Shown: positions 27,098-36,927, numbered from the stretch's first letter. The stretch is 64,000 bases of DNA from Aequorivita marisscotiae (GCF_029814825.1 NZ_CP122379.1:558001-622000); one strand, 5' to 3'. Numbers and translations are program-made. The notes: generated from the letters alone by a model not told the origin.

Positions 27098-29590
27098 CTA
27101 AAATGAAAAGCCGAACTCCCCCGTAACTCCGAAATCACGAGCATTTATATTGTCTAAATAATTACCTCGAAAGTTAAAATCGAGTCTGAAAACCCGAAAA
27201 ATATTTCCTATGCCTACACTCCACTCCCAGTAGATATTTTCGGGGGCTTTATACACGATATTAGAGGCATTTAAATTTATATTCTCTTGCGAAATTGTAC
27301 CATAAACTGCTCTAAATCCAACCACCTCGCGTAAATCTAAATTTCGCAACAATGGAATTCTCGAAAATATTCTGCCTCCAAAATTATGCTGCAAATGAAG
27401 CGACGCATAGGTATCGCTAACAAATTCGTAATAATCTAGCTGCGTAAAAGTATTGTAAAGACTAAAATACGTTTGATTTCCGGGTATGGGATTTAACAAA
27501 CTTAATGGTACGGCGCCAATAGTAGTACCCACCTCAACGGTAGAGAGCAAGCGCCCTAGCCCCCCGATATTCCAAGGTTGGGTGTATAGTGCCTGCAGTT
27601 TTTTATACTCAAAATCGCCTCCCATTATATCTTTTAAACCATAGCTATAACCTGCATAAAAAGATGGAAAATCGCCTTCGTTAATTACAGTGCGTTCCAC
27701 ACCGTATCCGGAAGTTTTCTTTCTTGGCGTATAATAGAACCCAAGCTGTATTTCGGCTTGTTTAAGCACGCTCTTTACTTCGCCAGTAAAAACTCCATCA
27801 TTCATTACTTTGTAGTCTATGCTAAACGTATCGGTGGCAGATTTTAATGTTCTATACGAAGTAGTTAAGCGCAAAATAAAATTCTTCCAAGGTTCAATAT
27901 CAAATCCTACTGTACTCAAGTTAATTCGCGACAATCTGTCGTTAGAGCCCACCGAAAGCAGTGACGACGACGCTAAACTTCTTCCCAAAACATCATTACT
28001 GTTGGTTAGACTCGCGCCTGTTTGCTCCACATCGCGACGATTTCCCCCAAAAACTGTAAGTCGGGATTTTCTATCTAAAAGCCATTTCCCAGAAATACCA
28101 TATTTAAAACGATTATCCTTAAACCCGTACGCCCCAAAACCTTCAAGTCGCCAAGGATCATTTTGACCAAAATAGGTTCTTCCTCCCAAGCGAATACGCA
28201 TTCCTTCGGCCTCATTAAATCCGAAAATTGAAAATACAGGGCCAATATCAAAATTGTTTACTTCATAATAACCACTGGCCAGGGTGGCACCTATGTTGTA
28301 AAGTGCTTTAAATCTACCTACCGTTTTAAGCGTGTCGAGCATTTTATAGACGCCAGTTTCATCTTTGCTTAACTTTTCCATTCTATTTTTTTCCCAAAAA
28401 TCGTCGGGACGATTATAAACTTCATAGTTATACGGATCTACTTGCTGGGCGTAAAACTTTTTATCCTTTGGAATATTAAAAATGTAATTATCGTATAATG
28501 TGGTGCGCTTTCCATAAATGCCGCGTGCCTCTTCTTTTTTTCTAAAGCTGAAATCGCTCATAAAATAATCGCGGGTAATAAGAAACGTAGAATCGTTTAG
28601 CACTTCAAATTCTTGTTCAATATAAACATCGCGAACCCAGTTTAGGTTTGCACTTTTAGAAGCTTTTAAATTTATTTCCTTGATGGCCCAAGTAGTATCG
28701 TTTACCCAAAAATCGCCTTTAAAAGTCAACTCGTTTTTTCGGCGGGGGTAGTACACAATATTATAACACCATTTATTGTCGCGGTATGCACTATCTCGCA
28801 GCACATAATTATAAACGTCTACACCCGTTTTGGAAAGTGGGCTTGTAAACGCTTTATCAAAAAATTTAAGATAGTTATCATACACATCGTATTCGCTATA
28901 AAGATCTTTTACGAAAGCGATAAGTGCCTGATTATTTTCAAAACCTGAATTTTTATTTCCTTGCAATACTTCCTTTTCTTCAGACAAAAGATTATCGCCA
29001 TAAACTTTGGAAGCGGCTTCGTTGATAAAAATGGGCAGATAAGTGTTTCCGGTAATTTTTGAAGTATCTGTCTGGTCAAATATAAATTCCATGCCCTTAA
29101 AAATCTTACTCTTAATAAGCGCACTGTCAATTGTATTTAAATCAAATTCAAGTTTTTCGTATTTATCGTACTGATATTGGTTGAATTTTTTAACACCATT
29201 TTCCCGCCTATTTTCCCAAATTTTTCGAAGAATATCGAGGGCAGGATTGTTTTTTTTTGAAGTTTTCCCGGCATACACCACTACCTCGTCCAATGCGTCG
29301 GCGCTTTCTTGCATAACTACTTCCATATTATACGTAGTGCGCGAAGTAAGCTCCACCTCATTAGTGGTAAAGCCTATAAACGAAAAAACAACGGTATCAT
29401 AACTTTTGTCGCTTTCAAGATAAAACCTCCCGTTCTCGTCAGAGATTGTGCCCTCCTGCGAATCTTTAAAAATAACGTTTGCAAAAGCAACAGGATAATC
29501 CGTAGCATCTTTAATTACACCGCTTACTTTGGTTTGGGAATGTACCGAAGCACCTGTTATCAATAAAAATAAAATTAAAAGATGCTTCAT
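27098..29590 (-). CDS. DUF5686 outer membrane protein with carboxypeptidase-like regulatory domain
   Basis: 830 residues. Signal peptide (1-18), then a CarboxypepD_reg-like beta-sandwich (about 20-105, VSGVIKDATDYPVAFANV) and a long region with LDEVVVYAGK, followed by a beta-barrel-like C-terminal half rich in aromatic strands, ending FGVTGEFGFSF. This is the domain order of the Bacteroidetes DUF5686 family. Role unknown, probably outer membrane. Its -7 element TAATTTTG (29619-29626) overlaps the end of pdhB. Confidence 0.85.
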   Translation of the reverse strand: MKHLLILFLLITGASVHSQTKVSGVIKDATDYPVAFANVIFKDSQEGTISDENGRFYLESDKSYDTVVFSFIGFTTNEVELTSRTTYNMEVVMQESADALDEVVVYAGKTSKKNNPALDILRKIWENRRENGVKKFNQYQYDKYEKLEFDLNTIDSALIKSKIFKGMEFIFDQTDTSKITGNTYLPIFINEAASKVYGDNLLSEEKEVLQGNKNSGFENNQALIAFVKDLYSEYDVYDNYLKFFDKAFTSPLSKTGVDVYNYVLRDSAYRDNKWCYNIVYYPRRKNELTFKGDFWVNDTTWAIKEINLKASKSANLNWVRDVYIEQEFEVLNDSTFLITRDYFMSDFSFRKKEEARGIYGKRTTLYDNYIFNIPKDKKFYAQQVDPYNYEVYNRPDDFWEKNRMEKLSKDETGVYKMLDTLKTVGRFKALYNIGATLASGYYEVNNFDIGPVFSIFGFNEAEGMRIRLGGRTYFGQNDPWRLEGFGAYGFKDNRFKYGISGKWLLDRKSRLTVFGGNRRDVEQTGASLTNSNDVLGRSLASSSLLSVGSNDRLSRINLSTVGFDIEPWKNFILRLTTSYRTLKSATDTFSIDYKVMNDGVFTGEVKSVLKQAEIQLGFYYTPRKKTSGYGVERTVINEGDFPSFYAGYSYGLKDIMGGDFEYKKLQALYTQPWNIGGLGRLLSTVEVGTTIGAVPLSLLNPIPGNQTYFSLYNTFTQLDYYEFVSDTYASLHLQHNFGGRIFSRIPLLRNLDLREVVGFRAVYGTISQENINLNASNIVYKAPENIYWEWSVGIGNIFRVFRLDFNFRGNYLDNINARDFGVTGEFGFSF

Positions 29591-29618
29591 GTATGTAGTG
29601 GACTATTTTTTACGAGCG

Positions 29619-29626
29619 CAAAATTA
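29619..29626 (-). promoter_or_regulatory. -7 promoter element for the DUF5686 gene, overlapping the pdhB stop
   Basis: TAATTTTG on the minus strand spans the last bases of pdhB (stop at 29624-29626) and lies 28 bases before the ATG at 29590. Confidence 0.45.
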
Positions 29627-30604
29627 GTCTCTATAAAGCACTTTCTTTACAGCCTTAACAACATCTTCACTATTTGGCAACCATTCCTTTAATAATTCGG
29701 GCGAGTACGGAGCTGGCGTATCTGCCGTATTTATTTTTACGATGGGTGCATCTAAATAATCAAAAACGTTATTTTGAACCTGGTACGTTATTTCTGTAGC
29801 AACATTACCAAAAGGCCATGCTTCTTCCAGAATAACCAGTCTATTTGTTTTCTTTACAGAGTCGTAAATTGCTTGATAATCCAACGGACGCACGGTACGC
29901 AAATCTATAATTTCGCATTCAATACCTTCTTCGGCAAGTGTTTCGGCCGCTTTGTAAGCTTCTTTTATAATCTTTCCGAAAGAAACAATAGTTACGTCTG
30001 TACCTTTTCTTTTAATATCGGCAACACCAATGGGGATTAAATATTCGCCTTCTGGCACTTCGTCTTTATCGCCGTACATTTGCTCACTTTCCATAAAAAT
30101 TACGGGGTCGTTATCGCGAATGGCACTTTTTAGCAACCCTTTTGCATCGGCAGGATTGCTTGGCACAATTACTTTTAATCCAGGACAGTTAGCATACCAG
30201 CTTTCAAAAGCCTGGCTATGGGTAGCGGCCAGTTGTCCTGCAGAAGCTGTTGGTCCACGAAAAACAATGGGAATATTAAATTGCCCACCGCTCATTTGGC
30301 GCATTTTTGCAGCGTTATTTATAATTTGGTCTATTGCAACGAGAGAGAAGTTAAACGTCATAAATTCTACGATGGGCCTGTTGCCATTCATTGCAGAACC
30401 CACGGCTATACCTGAAAATCCGTTTTCGGAAATAGGGGTGTCAATAACCCGTTTTGCGCCAAATTCGTCTAGCATTCCCTTACTGGCTTTGTACGCACCA
30501 TTGTACTCGGCAACTTCTTCGCCCATTAGGTATATAGTTTCGTCGCGACGCATTTCTTCACTCATCGCTTCTTGTATGGCTTCTCTAAATTGTAGTGTCT
30601 TCAT
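29624..30604 (-). CDS. pdhB: Pyruvate dehydrogenase E1 component, beta subunit
   Basis: 326 residues from the start MKTLQFREAIQEAM; an in-frame start 9 codons upstream (30631) is less likely because the family begins here. Visible: MGEEVAEYNGAYKASKGM, DTPISENGFSGIAVGSA and EEAWPFGNVATEI. Forms the alpha2-beta2 thiamine-diphosphate E1 that decarboxylates pyruvate. The alpha subunit is not in the window. A TATTTTTG -7 element (30660-30667) and a leader hairpin (30633-30653) precede it. Confidence 0.93.
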   Translation of the reverse strand: MKTLQFREAIQEAMSEEMRRDETIYLMGEEVAEYNGAYKASKGMLDEFGAKRVIDTPISENGFSGIAVGSAMNGNRPIVEFMTFNFSLVAIDQIINNAAKMRQMSGGQFNIPIVFRGPTASAGQLAATHSQAFESWYANCPGLKVIVPSNPADAKGLLKSAIRDNDPVIFMESEQMYGDKDEVPEGEYLIPIGVADIKRKGTDVTIVSFGKIIKEAYKAAETLAEEGIECEIIDLRTVRPLDYQAIYDSVKKTNRLVILEEAWPFGNVATEITYQVQNNVFDYLDAPIVKINTADTPAPYSPELLKEWLPNSEDVVKAVKKVLYRD

Positions 30605-30632
30605 TTGTTTAAATTGAAATGTAAATAACAAT

Positions 30633-30653
30633 ATTCCGAAAAGATATCGGAAT
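30633..30653 (-). other. Leader hairpin of pdhB
   Basis: ATTCCGA (30633-30639) and TCGGAAT (30647-30653) form a perfect 7-bp dyad in the predicted 5' untranslated region of pdhB. No T-run follows, so it is not a terminator. Confidence 0.45.
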
Positions 30654-30659
30654 GGGTAG

Positions 30660-30667
30660 CAAAAATA
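30660..30667 (-). promoter_or_regulatory. -7 promoter element for pdhB
   Basis: TATTTTTG on the minus strand, about 55 bases before the pdhB ATG. Confidence 0.5.
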
Positions 30668-30719
30668 GCATAAATACTATCTGTATATATAATAATTAGT
30701 CACTTTTAACCAAAATTTA

Positions 30720-30733
30720 TTATGCGTGCATAA
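30720..30733. promoter_or_regulatory. Inverted repeat upstream of etfB
   Basis: TTATGC-GT-GCATAA, a 6-bp dyad with a 2-base spacer, 103 bp before etfB and on the far side of the likely -7 region (TAACTTCG at about 30753). Possible binding site for a dimeric regulator of the pdhB/etfB divergent region. Confidence 0.35.
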
Positions 30734-30835
30734 CAAAAAAAAGAAATATATTCTTAACTTCGCACACGAGCAATTTGGTTATAATCTTAATTTATAAATT
30801 GGCTCAAATTTTACAATCCAAAAACACTTTTAAAG

Positions 30836-31576
30836 ATGAAAATATTAGTCTGTATAAGTCACGTACCGGACACAACTTCAAAAATTAATTTTACCGACGG
30901 CGACACCAAATTTGATACAAATGGGGTACAATTTGTTATCAATCCAAATGATGAATTTGGCCTTACACGCGCCATGTGGTTTAAAGAAAAACAAGGAGCC
31001 ACGGTTCACGTAATAAACGTTGGCGGGCCAGAAACAGAGCCCACATTGCGCAAGGCATTGGCGATTGGCGCCGATGAAGCAATACGTATAAACACCCCGG
31101 CAACCGATGGTTTTTCTGTTGCGAAACAATTGGCAAATATTGCCAAAGAAGGCGGTTACGATTTAATTATTGGCGGAAGAGAATCTATAGATTACAACGG
31201 CGGAATGGTACCTGGAATGCTTGCCAAACTAATTGGTGCCAATTTTGTAAACACCTGTATTGGCCTAGAAGTAGAAGGTGAAAAAGCAACCGCAATTCGT
31301 GAAATAGACGGAGGAAAGGAAACTTTAAAAACATCACTTCCGTTGGTAATTGGTTGCCAAAAAGGCTTGGTGGAAGAAAGCGATCTTCGCATCCCTAATA
31401 TGCGCGGTATAATGCAAGCCAGAACCAAACCATTGAATGTGAAAGAAGCAGATGAAACAAGTTCCGAAACAAACACCGTAAGTTTTGAAAAACCTGCACC
31501 AAAAGGCCCCGTGAAATTAGTAGATAATGTAGAGGAATTAGTAAATCTTCTTCACAACGAAGCGAAGGTAATTTAA
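30836..31576 (+). CDS. etfB: Electron transfer flavoprotein, beta subunit
   Basis: 246 residues. Starts MKILVCISHVPDTTSKI, with GGRESIDYNGGMVPGMLA and the C-terminal region binding AMP/FAD partner. Takes electrons from acyl-CoA dehydrogenases such as the one at 7.1 kb and passes them to the quinone pool. etfA starts 19 bp downstream: one operon. Confidence 0.95.
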   Translation: MKILVCISHVPDTTSKINFTDGDTKFDTNGVQFVINPNDEFGLTRAMWFKEKQGATVHVINVGGPETEPTLRKALAIGADEAIRINTPATDGFSVAKQLANIAKEGGYDLIIGGRESIDYNGGMVPGMLAKLIGANFVNTCIGLEVEGEKATAIREIDGGKETLKTSLPLVIGCQKGLVEESDLRIPNMRGIMQARTKPLNVKEADETSSETNTVSFEKPAPKGPVKLVDNVEELVNLLHNEAKVI

Positions 31577-31595
31577 GAATCAAAAAAAGAAAAAC

Positions 31596-32564
31596 ATGTC
31601 AGTTTTAGTATATACAGAATCAGAAGAAGGAAAAATAAAGAAAATTGCTCTCGAAGCAGTTTCTTACGCAAAAGGCATTGCAGACCAAATGGGAACTTCG
31701 GTTACCGCGGTTAGCATAAATGCAAACGACACTTCGGAATTAGGAAAATACGGCGCTTCAAAAGTGCTACAGGTTTCTAATGACAAATTAAATAAATTTA
31801 ATGGCGAAGCTTACGCAGATGCCATTGGGCAAGCCGCAAAAAGTGAAAACGCAACAGTTATTGTTTTATCGGCGAGTGCAAACAGTAAGTTTTTAGCGCC
31901 AACCCTGGCCATTAATCTTGAAGCTGGTTTTGTTCCCAACGTTGTTGCACTACCAGAGAGCACCTCACCATTTAAAGTGAAGCACAGCGTTTTTACGAAC
32001 AAAGCCTTCGCCACAACAGAAATTAAAACCGAGATTAAAATAATTGGTTTAGGTAAAAATTCATACGGGTTAAAAGAAAATGAAACGTCGGCATCAACTG
32101 AAGACTTTGCTCCAAACCTCGATGCACACGATTTTGATATGGAAATTGTTTCCGTAGATAAAGCTACCGATACCGTAACCATTGCAGATGCCGAAATTGT
32201 TGTTTCTGGTGGGCGCGGCCTAAAAGGACCCGAAAATTGGGGAATGATTGAAGATCTCGCAAAAACCTTAGGTGCCGCCACGGCGTGCTCAAAACCCGTG
32301 AGCGACATGGGTTGGAGACCGCATAGCGAGCACGTGGGGCAAACAGGAAAACCTGTTGCATCAAATCTTTACATTGCCATAGGTATTTCTGGTGCTATTC
32401 AGCATTTGGCAGGTATTAATGCTTCAAAAGTAAAAGTGGTTATTAATAATGACCCCGAAGCACCTTTCTTTAAAGCCGCAGACTATGGTATTGTAGGCGA
32501 TGCCTTCGAAATTGTGCCTCAGCTTACAGAAAAATTAAAAGAATTTAAGGCACAGAACGCATAA
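31596..32564 (+). CDS. etfA: Electron transfer flavoprotein, alpha subunit
   Basis: 322 residues. The C-terminal FAD-binding segment is clear: VVSGGRGLKGPENWG, DMGWRPHSEHVGQTGKPV, YIAIGISGAIQHLAG and INNDPEAPFF. Pairs with etfB in a heterodimer. Terminated by a perfect long-stem hairpin. Confidence 0.96.
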   Translation: MSVLVYTESEEGKIKKIALEAVSYAKGIADQMGTSVTAVSINANDTSELGKYGASKVLQVSNDKLNKFNGEAYADAIGQAAKSENATVIVLSASANSKFLAPTLAINLEAGFVPNVVALPESTSPFKVKHSVFTNKAFATTEIKTEIKIIGLGKNSYGLKENETSASTEDFAPNLDAHDFDMEIVSVDKATDTVTIADAEIVVSGGRGLKGPENWGMIEDLAKTLGAATACSKPVSDMGWRPHSEHVGQTGKPVASNLYIAIGISGAIQHLAGINASKVKVVINNDPEAPFFKAADYGIVGDAFEIVPQLTEKLKEFKAQNA

Positions 32565-32588
32565 TTTTTTATTAATTTGTGCCTCGAT

Positions 32589-32636
32589 AAAAGGCTGTTT
32601 AGATAAGGAAGCATCCAAATTTAAACAGCCTTTTTT
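32589..32636 (+). terminator. Terminator of the etfBA operon
   Basis: 13-bp perfect stem AAAAGGCTGTTTA (32589-32601) / TAAACAGCCTTTT (32622-32634) with a 20-base loop and a T-run. Confidence 0.82.
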
Positions 32637-32718
32637 ATTGATTTTTTATTCGTTACTTTTATAGTCTATTGTTTAACTGAACAACGCGAAATAAATATTT
32701 ACAACTGATTTTTGAAGA

Positions 32719-33342
32719 ATGAGTTTAGTGAAACTTACAATCAAAGGAATTTCATACAGCCAAACACAAAATGGCGCATATGCCCTTATTTTAAACGAAG
32801 TTGACGGTGAACGAAAACTTCCCATTGTTATCGGGGCTTTTGAAGCACAATCTATTGCCATTGCCCTAGAAAAGGATATTACCCCTCCGCGACCGCTCAC
32901 CCACGACCTTTTTAAAAATTTTGCAGACCGTTTTGACATTGTTGTAAAGCAAGTTATTATACACAAATTGGTAGACGGCGTTTTCTATTCCAGCATTATC
33001 TGCGAACGCGATAAAATTGAAGAAATAATAGACGCGCGCACCAGCGATGCCATTGCTTTGGCGCTTCGGTTTAATGCTCCAATTTTTACCTATAAAAATA
33101 TCTTGGACAAAGCGGGAATCCACTTAAAAACTTCAACTTCCAAAAAAGCGCTTTCAAAAAAGGAAGAAGCGGTAATTGAAGATTTAATTCTAGGTGAAGA
33201 CAGGGAGTCGCTAAAATCATCGAGTGCAGATTATTCCAATTACAGTCTTAGTGAATTAAATAAAATGTTAGATGAAGCTGTGAAAAACGAAAATTACGAA
33301 AAAGCCGCAAGCATTCGCGATGAAATTTCTAAACGGGAATAG
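32719..33342 (+). CDS. Bifunctional nuclease family protein with C-terminal UVR motif
   Basis: 207 residues. The N-terminal two thirds match the BFN/DUF151 family (ALILNEVDGERKLPIVIGAFEAQ, ITPPRPLTHDL, ARTSDAIALALRF). The C-terminus (about 172-205, LSELNKMLDEAVKNENYEKA) is a UVR motif as in UvrB/UvrC, used for protein contact. BFN proteins are reported to have RNase and DNase activity; the role here is not known. It lies between etfA (terminated) and the nucleoside transporter, 88 bp from the latter. Confidence 0.88.
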   Translation: MSLVKLTIKGISYSQTQNGAYALILNEVDGERKLPIVIGAFEAQSIAIALEKDITPPRPLTHDLFKNFADRFDIVVKQVIIHKLVDGVFYSSIICERDKIEEIIDARTSDAIALALRFNAPIFTYKNILDKAGIHLKTSTSKKALSKKEEAVIEDLILGEDRESLKSSSADYSNYSLSELNKMLDEAVKNENYEKAASIRDEISKRE

Positions 33343-33430
33343 TTGCAGATCTACATCTAAAAAGTAAATTAACAACACTTTATAGAAGATCAATAAGAGC
33401 AAAAAAAAGATTGGTACTTATTTAATATTT

Positions 33431-35140
33431 ATGCAAAAAATTATACTTGTAGCCTTGGCGCTTTTCTTCTTCGGAAATAGTTTTGCCCAAAGCATAGAAA
33501 AAACCTGGCAATTTTCAGAAGTAAAAGATGAAAACGGTCTCGCTATACTAAACATAAATTCTAAAGAGGATTTTTTAAAATTCGACAACGGAACTTTTGA
33601 ATATCACTTGGCAGCCGACAGTTTAACACCAAGTGGCGACTACATGCTACAAAATAATCTATTAGTTCTTTTCTTTAATAATCCTGCCGATAGTATTCGA
33701 AGATTTCGGGTTGAACAAGTAACAGACAGCACGCTATCTCTCTCCGAAAATAATTACAAATACCAACTAACATCTGCAGCCCCCAAAACTACTTCGGCAC
33801 TTGCAACGGTTGCAAATACTGCAGAAATTACTCCCAGCCAAGGTTTTACGGTACATAGTTTGTGGCGTGGTATTATAGGGATGATTTCACTGTTATTAAT
33901 AGCTTTTCTTTTTAGTTCAAATAGAAAAGCCATAAATTGGAAGACAGCTGGTATCGGACTCGCTTTTCAACTGCTTATTGCCATTGGGGTTTTAAAAGTG
34001 AATTTTATCAAAAATATTTTCGAAAGCGTTGGTCAACTTTTTGTAAATGTTCTTAATTATACAAAGGCCGGAAGCGAGTTTTTATTCGGCGGCATGTTAG
34101 ACATTAATTCGTACGGGTTCATTTTTGCATTTCAAGTTTTACCAACTATTATCTTTTTCTCTGCGCTAACTTCGGTGCTTTTTTACCTCGGAATAATTCA
34201 AGTAGTAGTTAAGGCAATGGGGTGGCTACTTACCAAACTTTTAAATATTTCCGGCGCCGAAAGCTTAAGTGTTGCCGGAAACATTTTTTTAGGCCAAACT
34301 GAAGCTCCGCTTTTAATTAAAGCTTACCTGGAAAAAATGAATAAGTCTGAAATGTTACTGGTAATGATTGGCGGGATGGCTACTGTTGCTGGAGCAGTAC
34401 TAGCCGCATATATTGGGTTTTTAGGCGGTGATGATCCCGCTTTGCGATTAACGTTTGCAAAACATCTTTTGGCTGCTTCAGTAATGGCCGCGCCGGGTGC
34501 AATTGTTATTTCCAAAATTTTATACCCTCAGACTGAACCTATAAATACAGATGTAAAAGTTTCTTCAAAAAAAATAGGCTCCAACTTTTTAGATGCCATT
34601 GCCAACGGAACAACCGAAGGCTTAAAACTGGCGGTAAACGTAGGTGCGATGCTTTTGGTTTTTGTAGCTTTTATTGCCATGCTCAACGGAATCCTGGGAT
34701 GGGTGGGCAGTGTAACAACGGCCAATGATTGGGTAGCTGCAAATTCAGATTATAAAAGTCTTTCGTTAGAGGCAATTTTAGGAACTATTTTCGCACCATT
34801 AATGTGGCTAATTGGCGTAGCAAAGGAAGATATGTTTATGATGGGGCAATTGTTGGGAATAAAACTTGTTGCCAGTGAATTTGTAGGCTACATACAATTG
34901 GCCGAACTTAAAAACATAGGAAATTCGCTTCATCTCAACTATGAAAAAAGCATCATTATGGCTACCTATATGCTTTGTGGGTTTGCAAATTTTGCGTCCA
35001 TAGGAATTCAGATTGGCGGAATAGGTTCTTTAGCTCCCGGACAGCGAAAAACACTTTCAAAATTTGGAATGAAAGCTTTATTAGGCGGAACTATTGCTTC
35101 TCTAATTTCGGCAACCATCGCGGGTATGATAATTGGGTAA
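33431..35140 (+). CDS. NupC/CNT-type nucleoside transporter with secreted N-terminal domain
   Basis: 569 residues. Residues 1-20 form a signal peptide ending FAQ; 21-130 are a small beta-rich domain (KTWQFSEVKDENGLAIL ... SLSENNYKYQL) resembling a lipocalin-like fold; then about 10 membrane helices of a concentrative nucleoside transporter, with the core GNIFLGQTEAPLLIKAYL, MFMMGQLLG and CGFANFASIGIQIGGIG. Probably imports nucleosides with Na+ or H+, upstream of thyA. The extra N-terminus is unusual for NupC. Confidence 0.88.
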   Translation: MQKIILVALALFFFGNSFAQSIEKTWQFSEVKDENGLAILNINSKEDFLKFDNGTFEYHLAADSLTPSGDYMLQNNLLVLFFNNPADSIRRFRVEQVTDSTLSLSENNYKYQLTSAAPKTTSALATVANTAEITPSQGFTVHSLWRGIIGMISLLLIAFLFSSNRKAINWKTAGIGLAFQLLIAIGVLKVNFIKNIFESVGQLFVNVLNYTKAGSEFLFGGMLDINSYGFIFAFQVLPTIIFFSALTSVLFYLGIIQVVVKAMGWLLTKLLNISGAESLSVAGNIFLGQTEAPLLIKAYLEKMNKSEMLLVMIGGMATVAGAVLAAYIGFLGGDDPALRLTFAKHLLAASVMAAPGAIVISKILYPQTEPINTDVKVSSKKIGSNFLDAIANGTTEGLKLAVNVGAMLLVFVAFIAMLNGILGWVGSVTTANDWVAANSDYKSLSLEAILGTIFAPLMWLIGVAKEDMFMMGQLLGIKLVASEFVGYIQLAELKNIGNSLHLNYEKSIIMATYMLCGFANFASIGIQIGGIGSLAPGQRKTLSKFGMKALLGGTIASLISATIAGMIIG

Positions 35141-35142
35141 TT

Positions 35143-35502
35143 TTAGTTTACAACCGTCTCGGCCCAGTTTGCGGCTTCTTCAATGCAATTAAAATACCCA
35201 AAGGAACCCTTAAAAAGACCTTGTTCCTCAATAGCTTCATTTTTAACATTCTCGCTATTAGACACTATTGCAACGCCTACAACACTTTTTGAAGGCACTT
35301 CTTGATACACTAGCGGATTAATAGTTTTGGTAAATTCTCTGGTAGAAATAACAACACATTTTCTGCCCCTATAATGGGTATCGAGCGCCTTAGATAGCTC
35401 CTTTGCTTCGGCTATATTGAAGGCAGTGGCTTTAAAATAAAATAAAGCATGAAAAGGATAACATTCCAAGATCCCAGTTGATAGCTCGTACTTTTTTTCC
35501 AT
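35143..35502 (-). CDS. Hypothetical protein, SpoIIAA/STAS-like
   Basis: 119 residues, no signal peptide. Alternating beta/alpha pattern (HALFYFKATAFNIAEAKELSKAL, RKCVVISTREF, SVVGVAIVSNSENVKNEAI) suggests a STAS/SpoIIAA-like fold, but no motif is decisive. It is convergent with the transporter, 2 bp between stops, and divergent from thyA. Confidence 0.62.
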   Translation of the reverse strand: MEKKYELSTGILECYPFHALFYFKATAFNIAEAKELSKALDTHYRGRKCVVISTREFTKTINPLVYQEVPSKSVVGVAIVSNSENVKNEAIEEQGLFKGSFGYFNCIEEAANWAETVVN

Positions 35503-35644
35503 AACGCAGATTTACAATTAAAAATAAGAAAAAAATGATTTGAAAATTAAAACCGTTGATAACTATTTTAAAAGCAAGTCTAAAATTATTTGAGCATCAG
35601 CGTCGCTATTAGTACATTAGGCCATTAATTTATTTGGCTTTAAA

Positions 35645-36469
35645 ATGAAACAATATCACGACCTTTTAAAACACGTAATGCAAACTGGCTCTGCAAAACA
35701 AGACCGCACCGGCACTGGCACCAAAAGTGTTTTTGGCTATCAAATGCGTTTTGATTTAAGCGAAGGCTTCCCAATGATTACTACTAAAAAACTTCACTTA
35801 AAATCTATTATTCACGAACTTTTGTGGTTTTTAAATGGCGATACAAATGTAAAATATCTTCAAGAAAACGGCGTGCGAATCTGGAACGAATGGGCAGACG
35901 AAAACGGCGACCTGGGACCCGTATATGGCCACCAATGGCGCAATTGGAACAGCGAGGAAATTGATCAGATTTCAGATATAATTACAACCCTAAAAAGCAA
36001 CCCAGACAGTAGAAGAATGCTCGTTAGCGCTTGGAACCCGAGCGTGTTGCCGGATACTTCAAAATCGTTTTCAGAAAACGTTGCCAATGGCAAAGCAGCG
36101 CTCCCTCCCTGCCACGCTTTCTTTCAATTTTATGTAGCCGATGGTAAATTATCTTGTCAACTTTATCAACGCAGTGCCGATATATTTTTAGGAGTACCTT
36201 TCAATATTGCCTCTTATGCATTGCTAACGATGATGATGGCACAAGTTTGTGGCTACAAAGCTGGCGATTTTATACATACCTTCGGCGACGCCCATATTTA
36301 CAGCAATCACTATGAACAAGTGGAGCTTCAATTGTCTCGAGATTTTAGGCCTTTGCCAAAAATGTTGCTCAATCCAGATGTAAAAGATATATTTGGCTTC
36401 ACTTTTGATGATTTTACACTTGTAGATTACAATCCGCATCCTCACATTAAAGGTGCTGTTGCCATCTAA
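35645..36469 (+). CDS. thyA: Thymidylate synthase
   Basis: 274 residues. Methylates dUMP to dTMP with methylene-tetrahydrofolate. Motifs: [17 protein letters not shown], catalytic-cysteine segment [11 protein letters not shown] (Cys156), CQLYQRSAD and [10 protein letters not shown]. It supplies dihydrofolate to folA at 41.6 kb; the egt genes lie between the two. Confidence 0.97.
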   Translation: MKQYHDLLKHVMQTGSAKQDRTGTGTKSVFGYQMRFDLSEGFPMITTKKLHLKSIIHELLWFLNGDTNVKYLQENGVRIWNEWADENGDLGPVYGHQWRNWNSEEIDQISDIITTLKSNPDSRRMLVSAWNPSVLPDTSKSFSENVANGKAALPPCHAFFQFYVADGKLSCQLYQRSADIFLGVPFNIASYALLTMMMAQVCGYKAGDFIHTFGDAHIYSNHYEQVELQLSRDFRPLPKMLLNPDVKDIFGFTFDDFTLVDYNPHPHIKGAVAI

Positions 36470-36491
36470 TTTTTAACTCAAAAACCCCAAA

Positions 36492-36926
36492 ATGAAGAAT
36501 TTACTATTTTTAACTTGTTTTCTATTTTCAACCGCCATTTTTGCACAACAAGAATGGGGAGACGTTCGTAAAAACAATATTACCCTTAAAGAAATAGCCC
36601 CCATCTGGCCGGGTTGTGAAAAAGGAAATGTGTCCCAGCGCGACAATTGCTTTAACACTCAGTTGGCCACGCATATTTCAAAAAATTTTAAATACCCTCC
36701 CAACGCCTACAAAAACAATGATGAAGGTAGAGTAATTGTAGAGTTTGTTATAAACGAACAAGGAATTGTAGATGTAAAAAGTGTTTCTGGAGGTACTAAA
36801 GAATTGCAAGAAGAAGCCAAACGCAATATAATGGCAATTCCAAAAATGGCAAAACCCGGAATGATGGGCGGTAAACCTCGTGCTATTAAATACACTGTGC
36901 CATTTACATTTAAAACCGGGAAATAA
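36492..36926 (+). CDS. Secreted TonB C-terminal-domain protein
   Basis: 144 residues. Signal peptide (1-18, ending AIFAQ) and one TonB-C domain (about 68-143: YKNNDEGRVIVEFVINEQGI ... PFTFKTG), preceded by a Cys pair (CEKG, DNC). There is no cytoplasmic N-terminus or proline-rich spacer, so it cannot work as a classic TonB. The domain alone may act in the periplasm, for example by binding outer membrane receptors or cell wall. It starts 22 bp after thyA and is followed by a second such gene after one base. Confidence 0.8.
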   Translation: MKNLLFLTCFLFSTAIFAQQEWGDVRKNNITLKEIAPIWPGCEKGNVSQRDNCFNTQLATHISKNFKYPPNAYKNNDEGRVIVEFVINEQGIVDVKSVSGGTKELQEEAKRNIMAIPKMAKPGMMGGKPRAIKYTVPFTFKTGK

Positions 36927-36927
36927 A

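Noticed and set aside
30030..30617. 195-codon frame antisense to pdhB
   Set aside because: Long only because of the codon pattern of pdhB; no known motifs.
31811..32308. 165-codon frame antisense to etfA
   Set aside because: Shadow frame within a clearly coding region.
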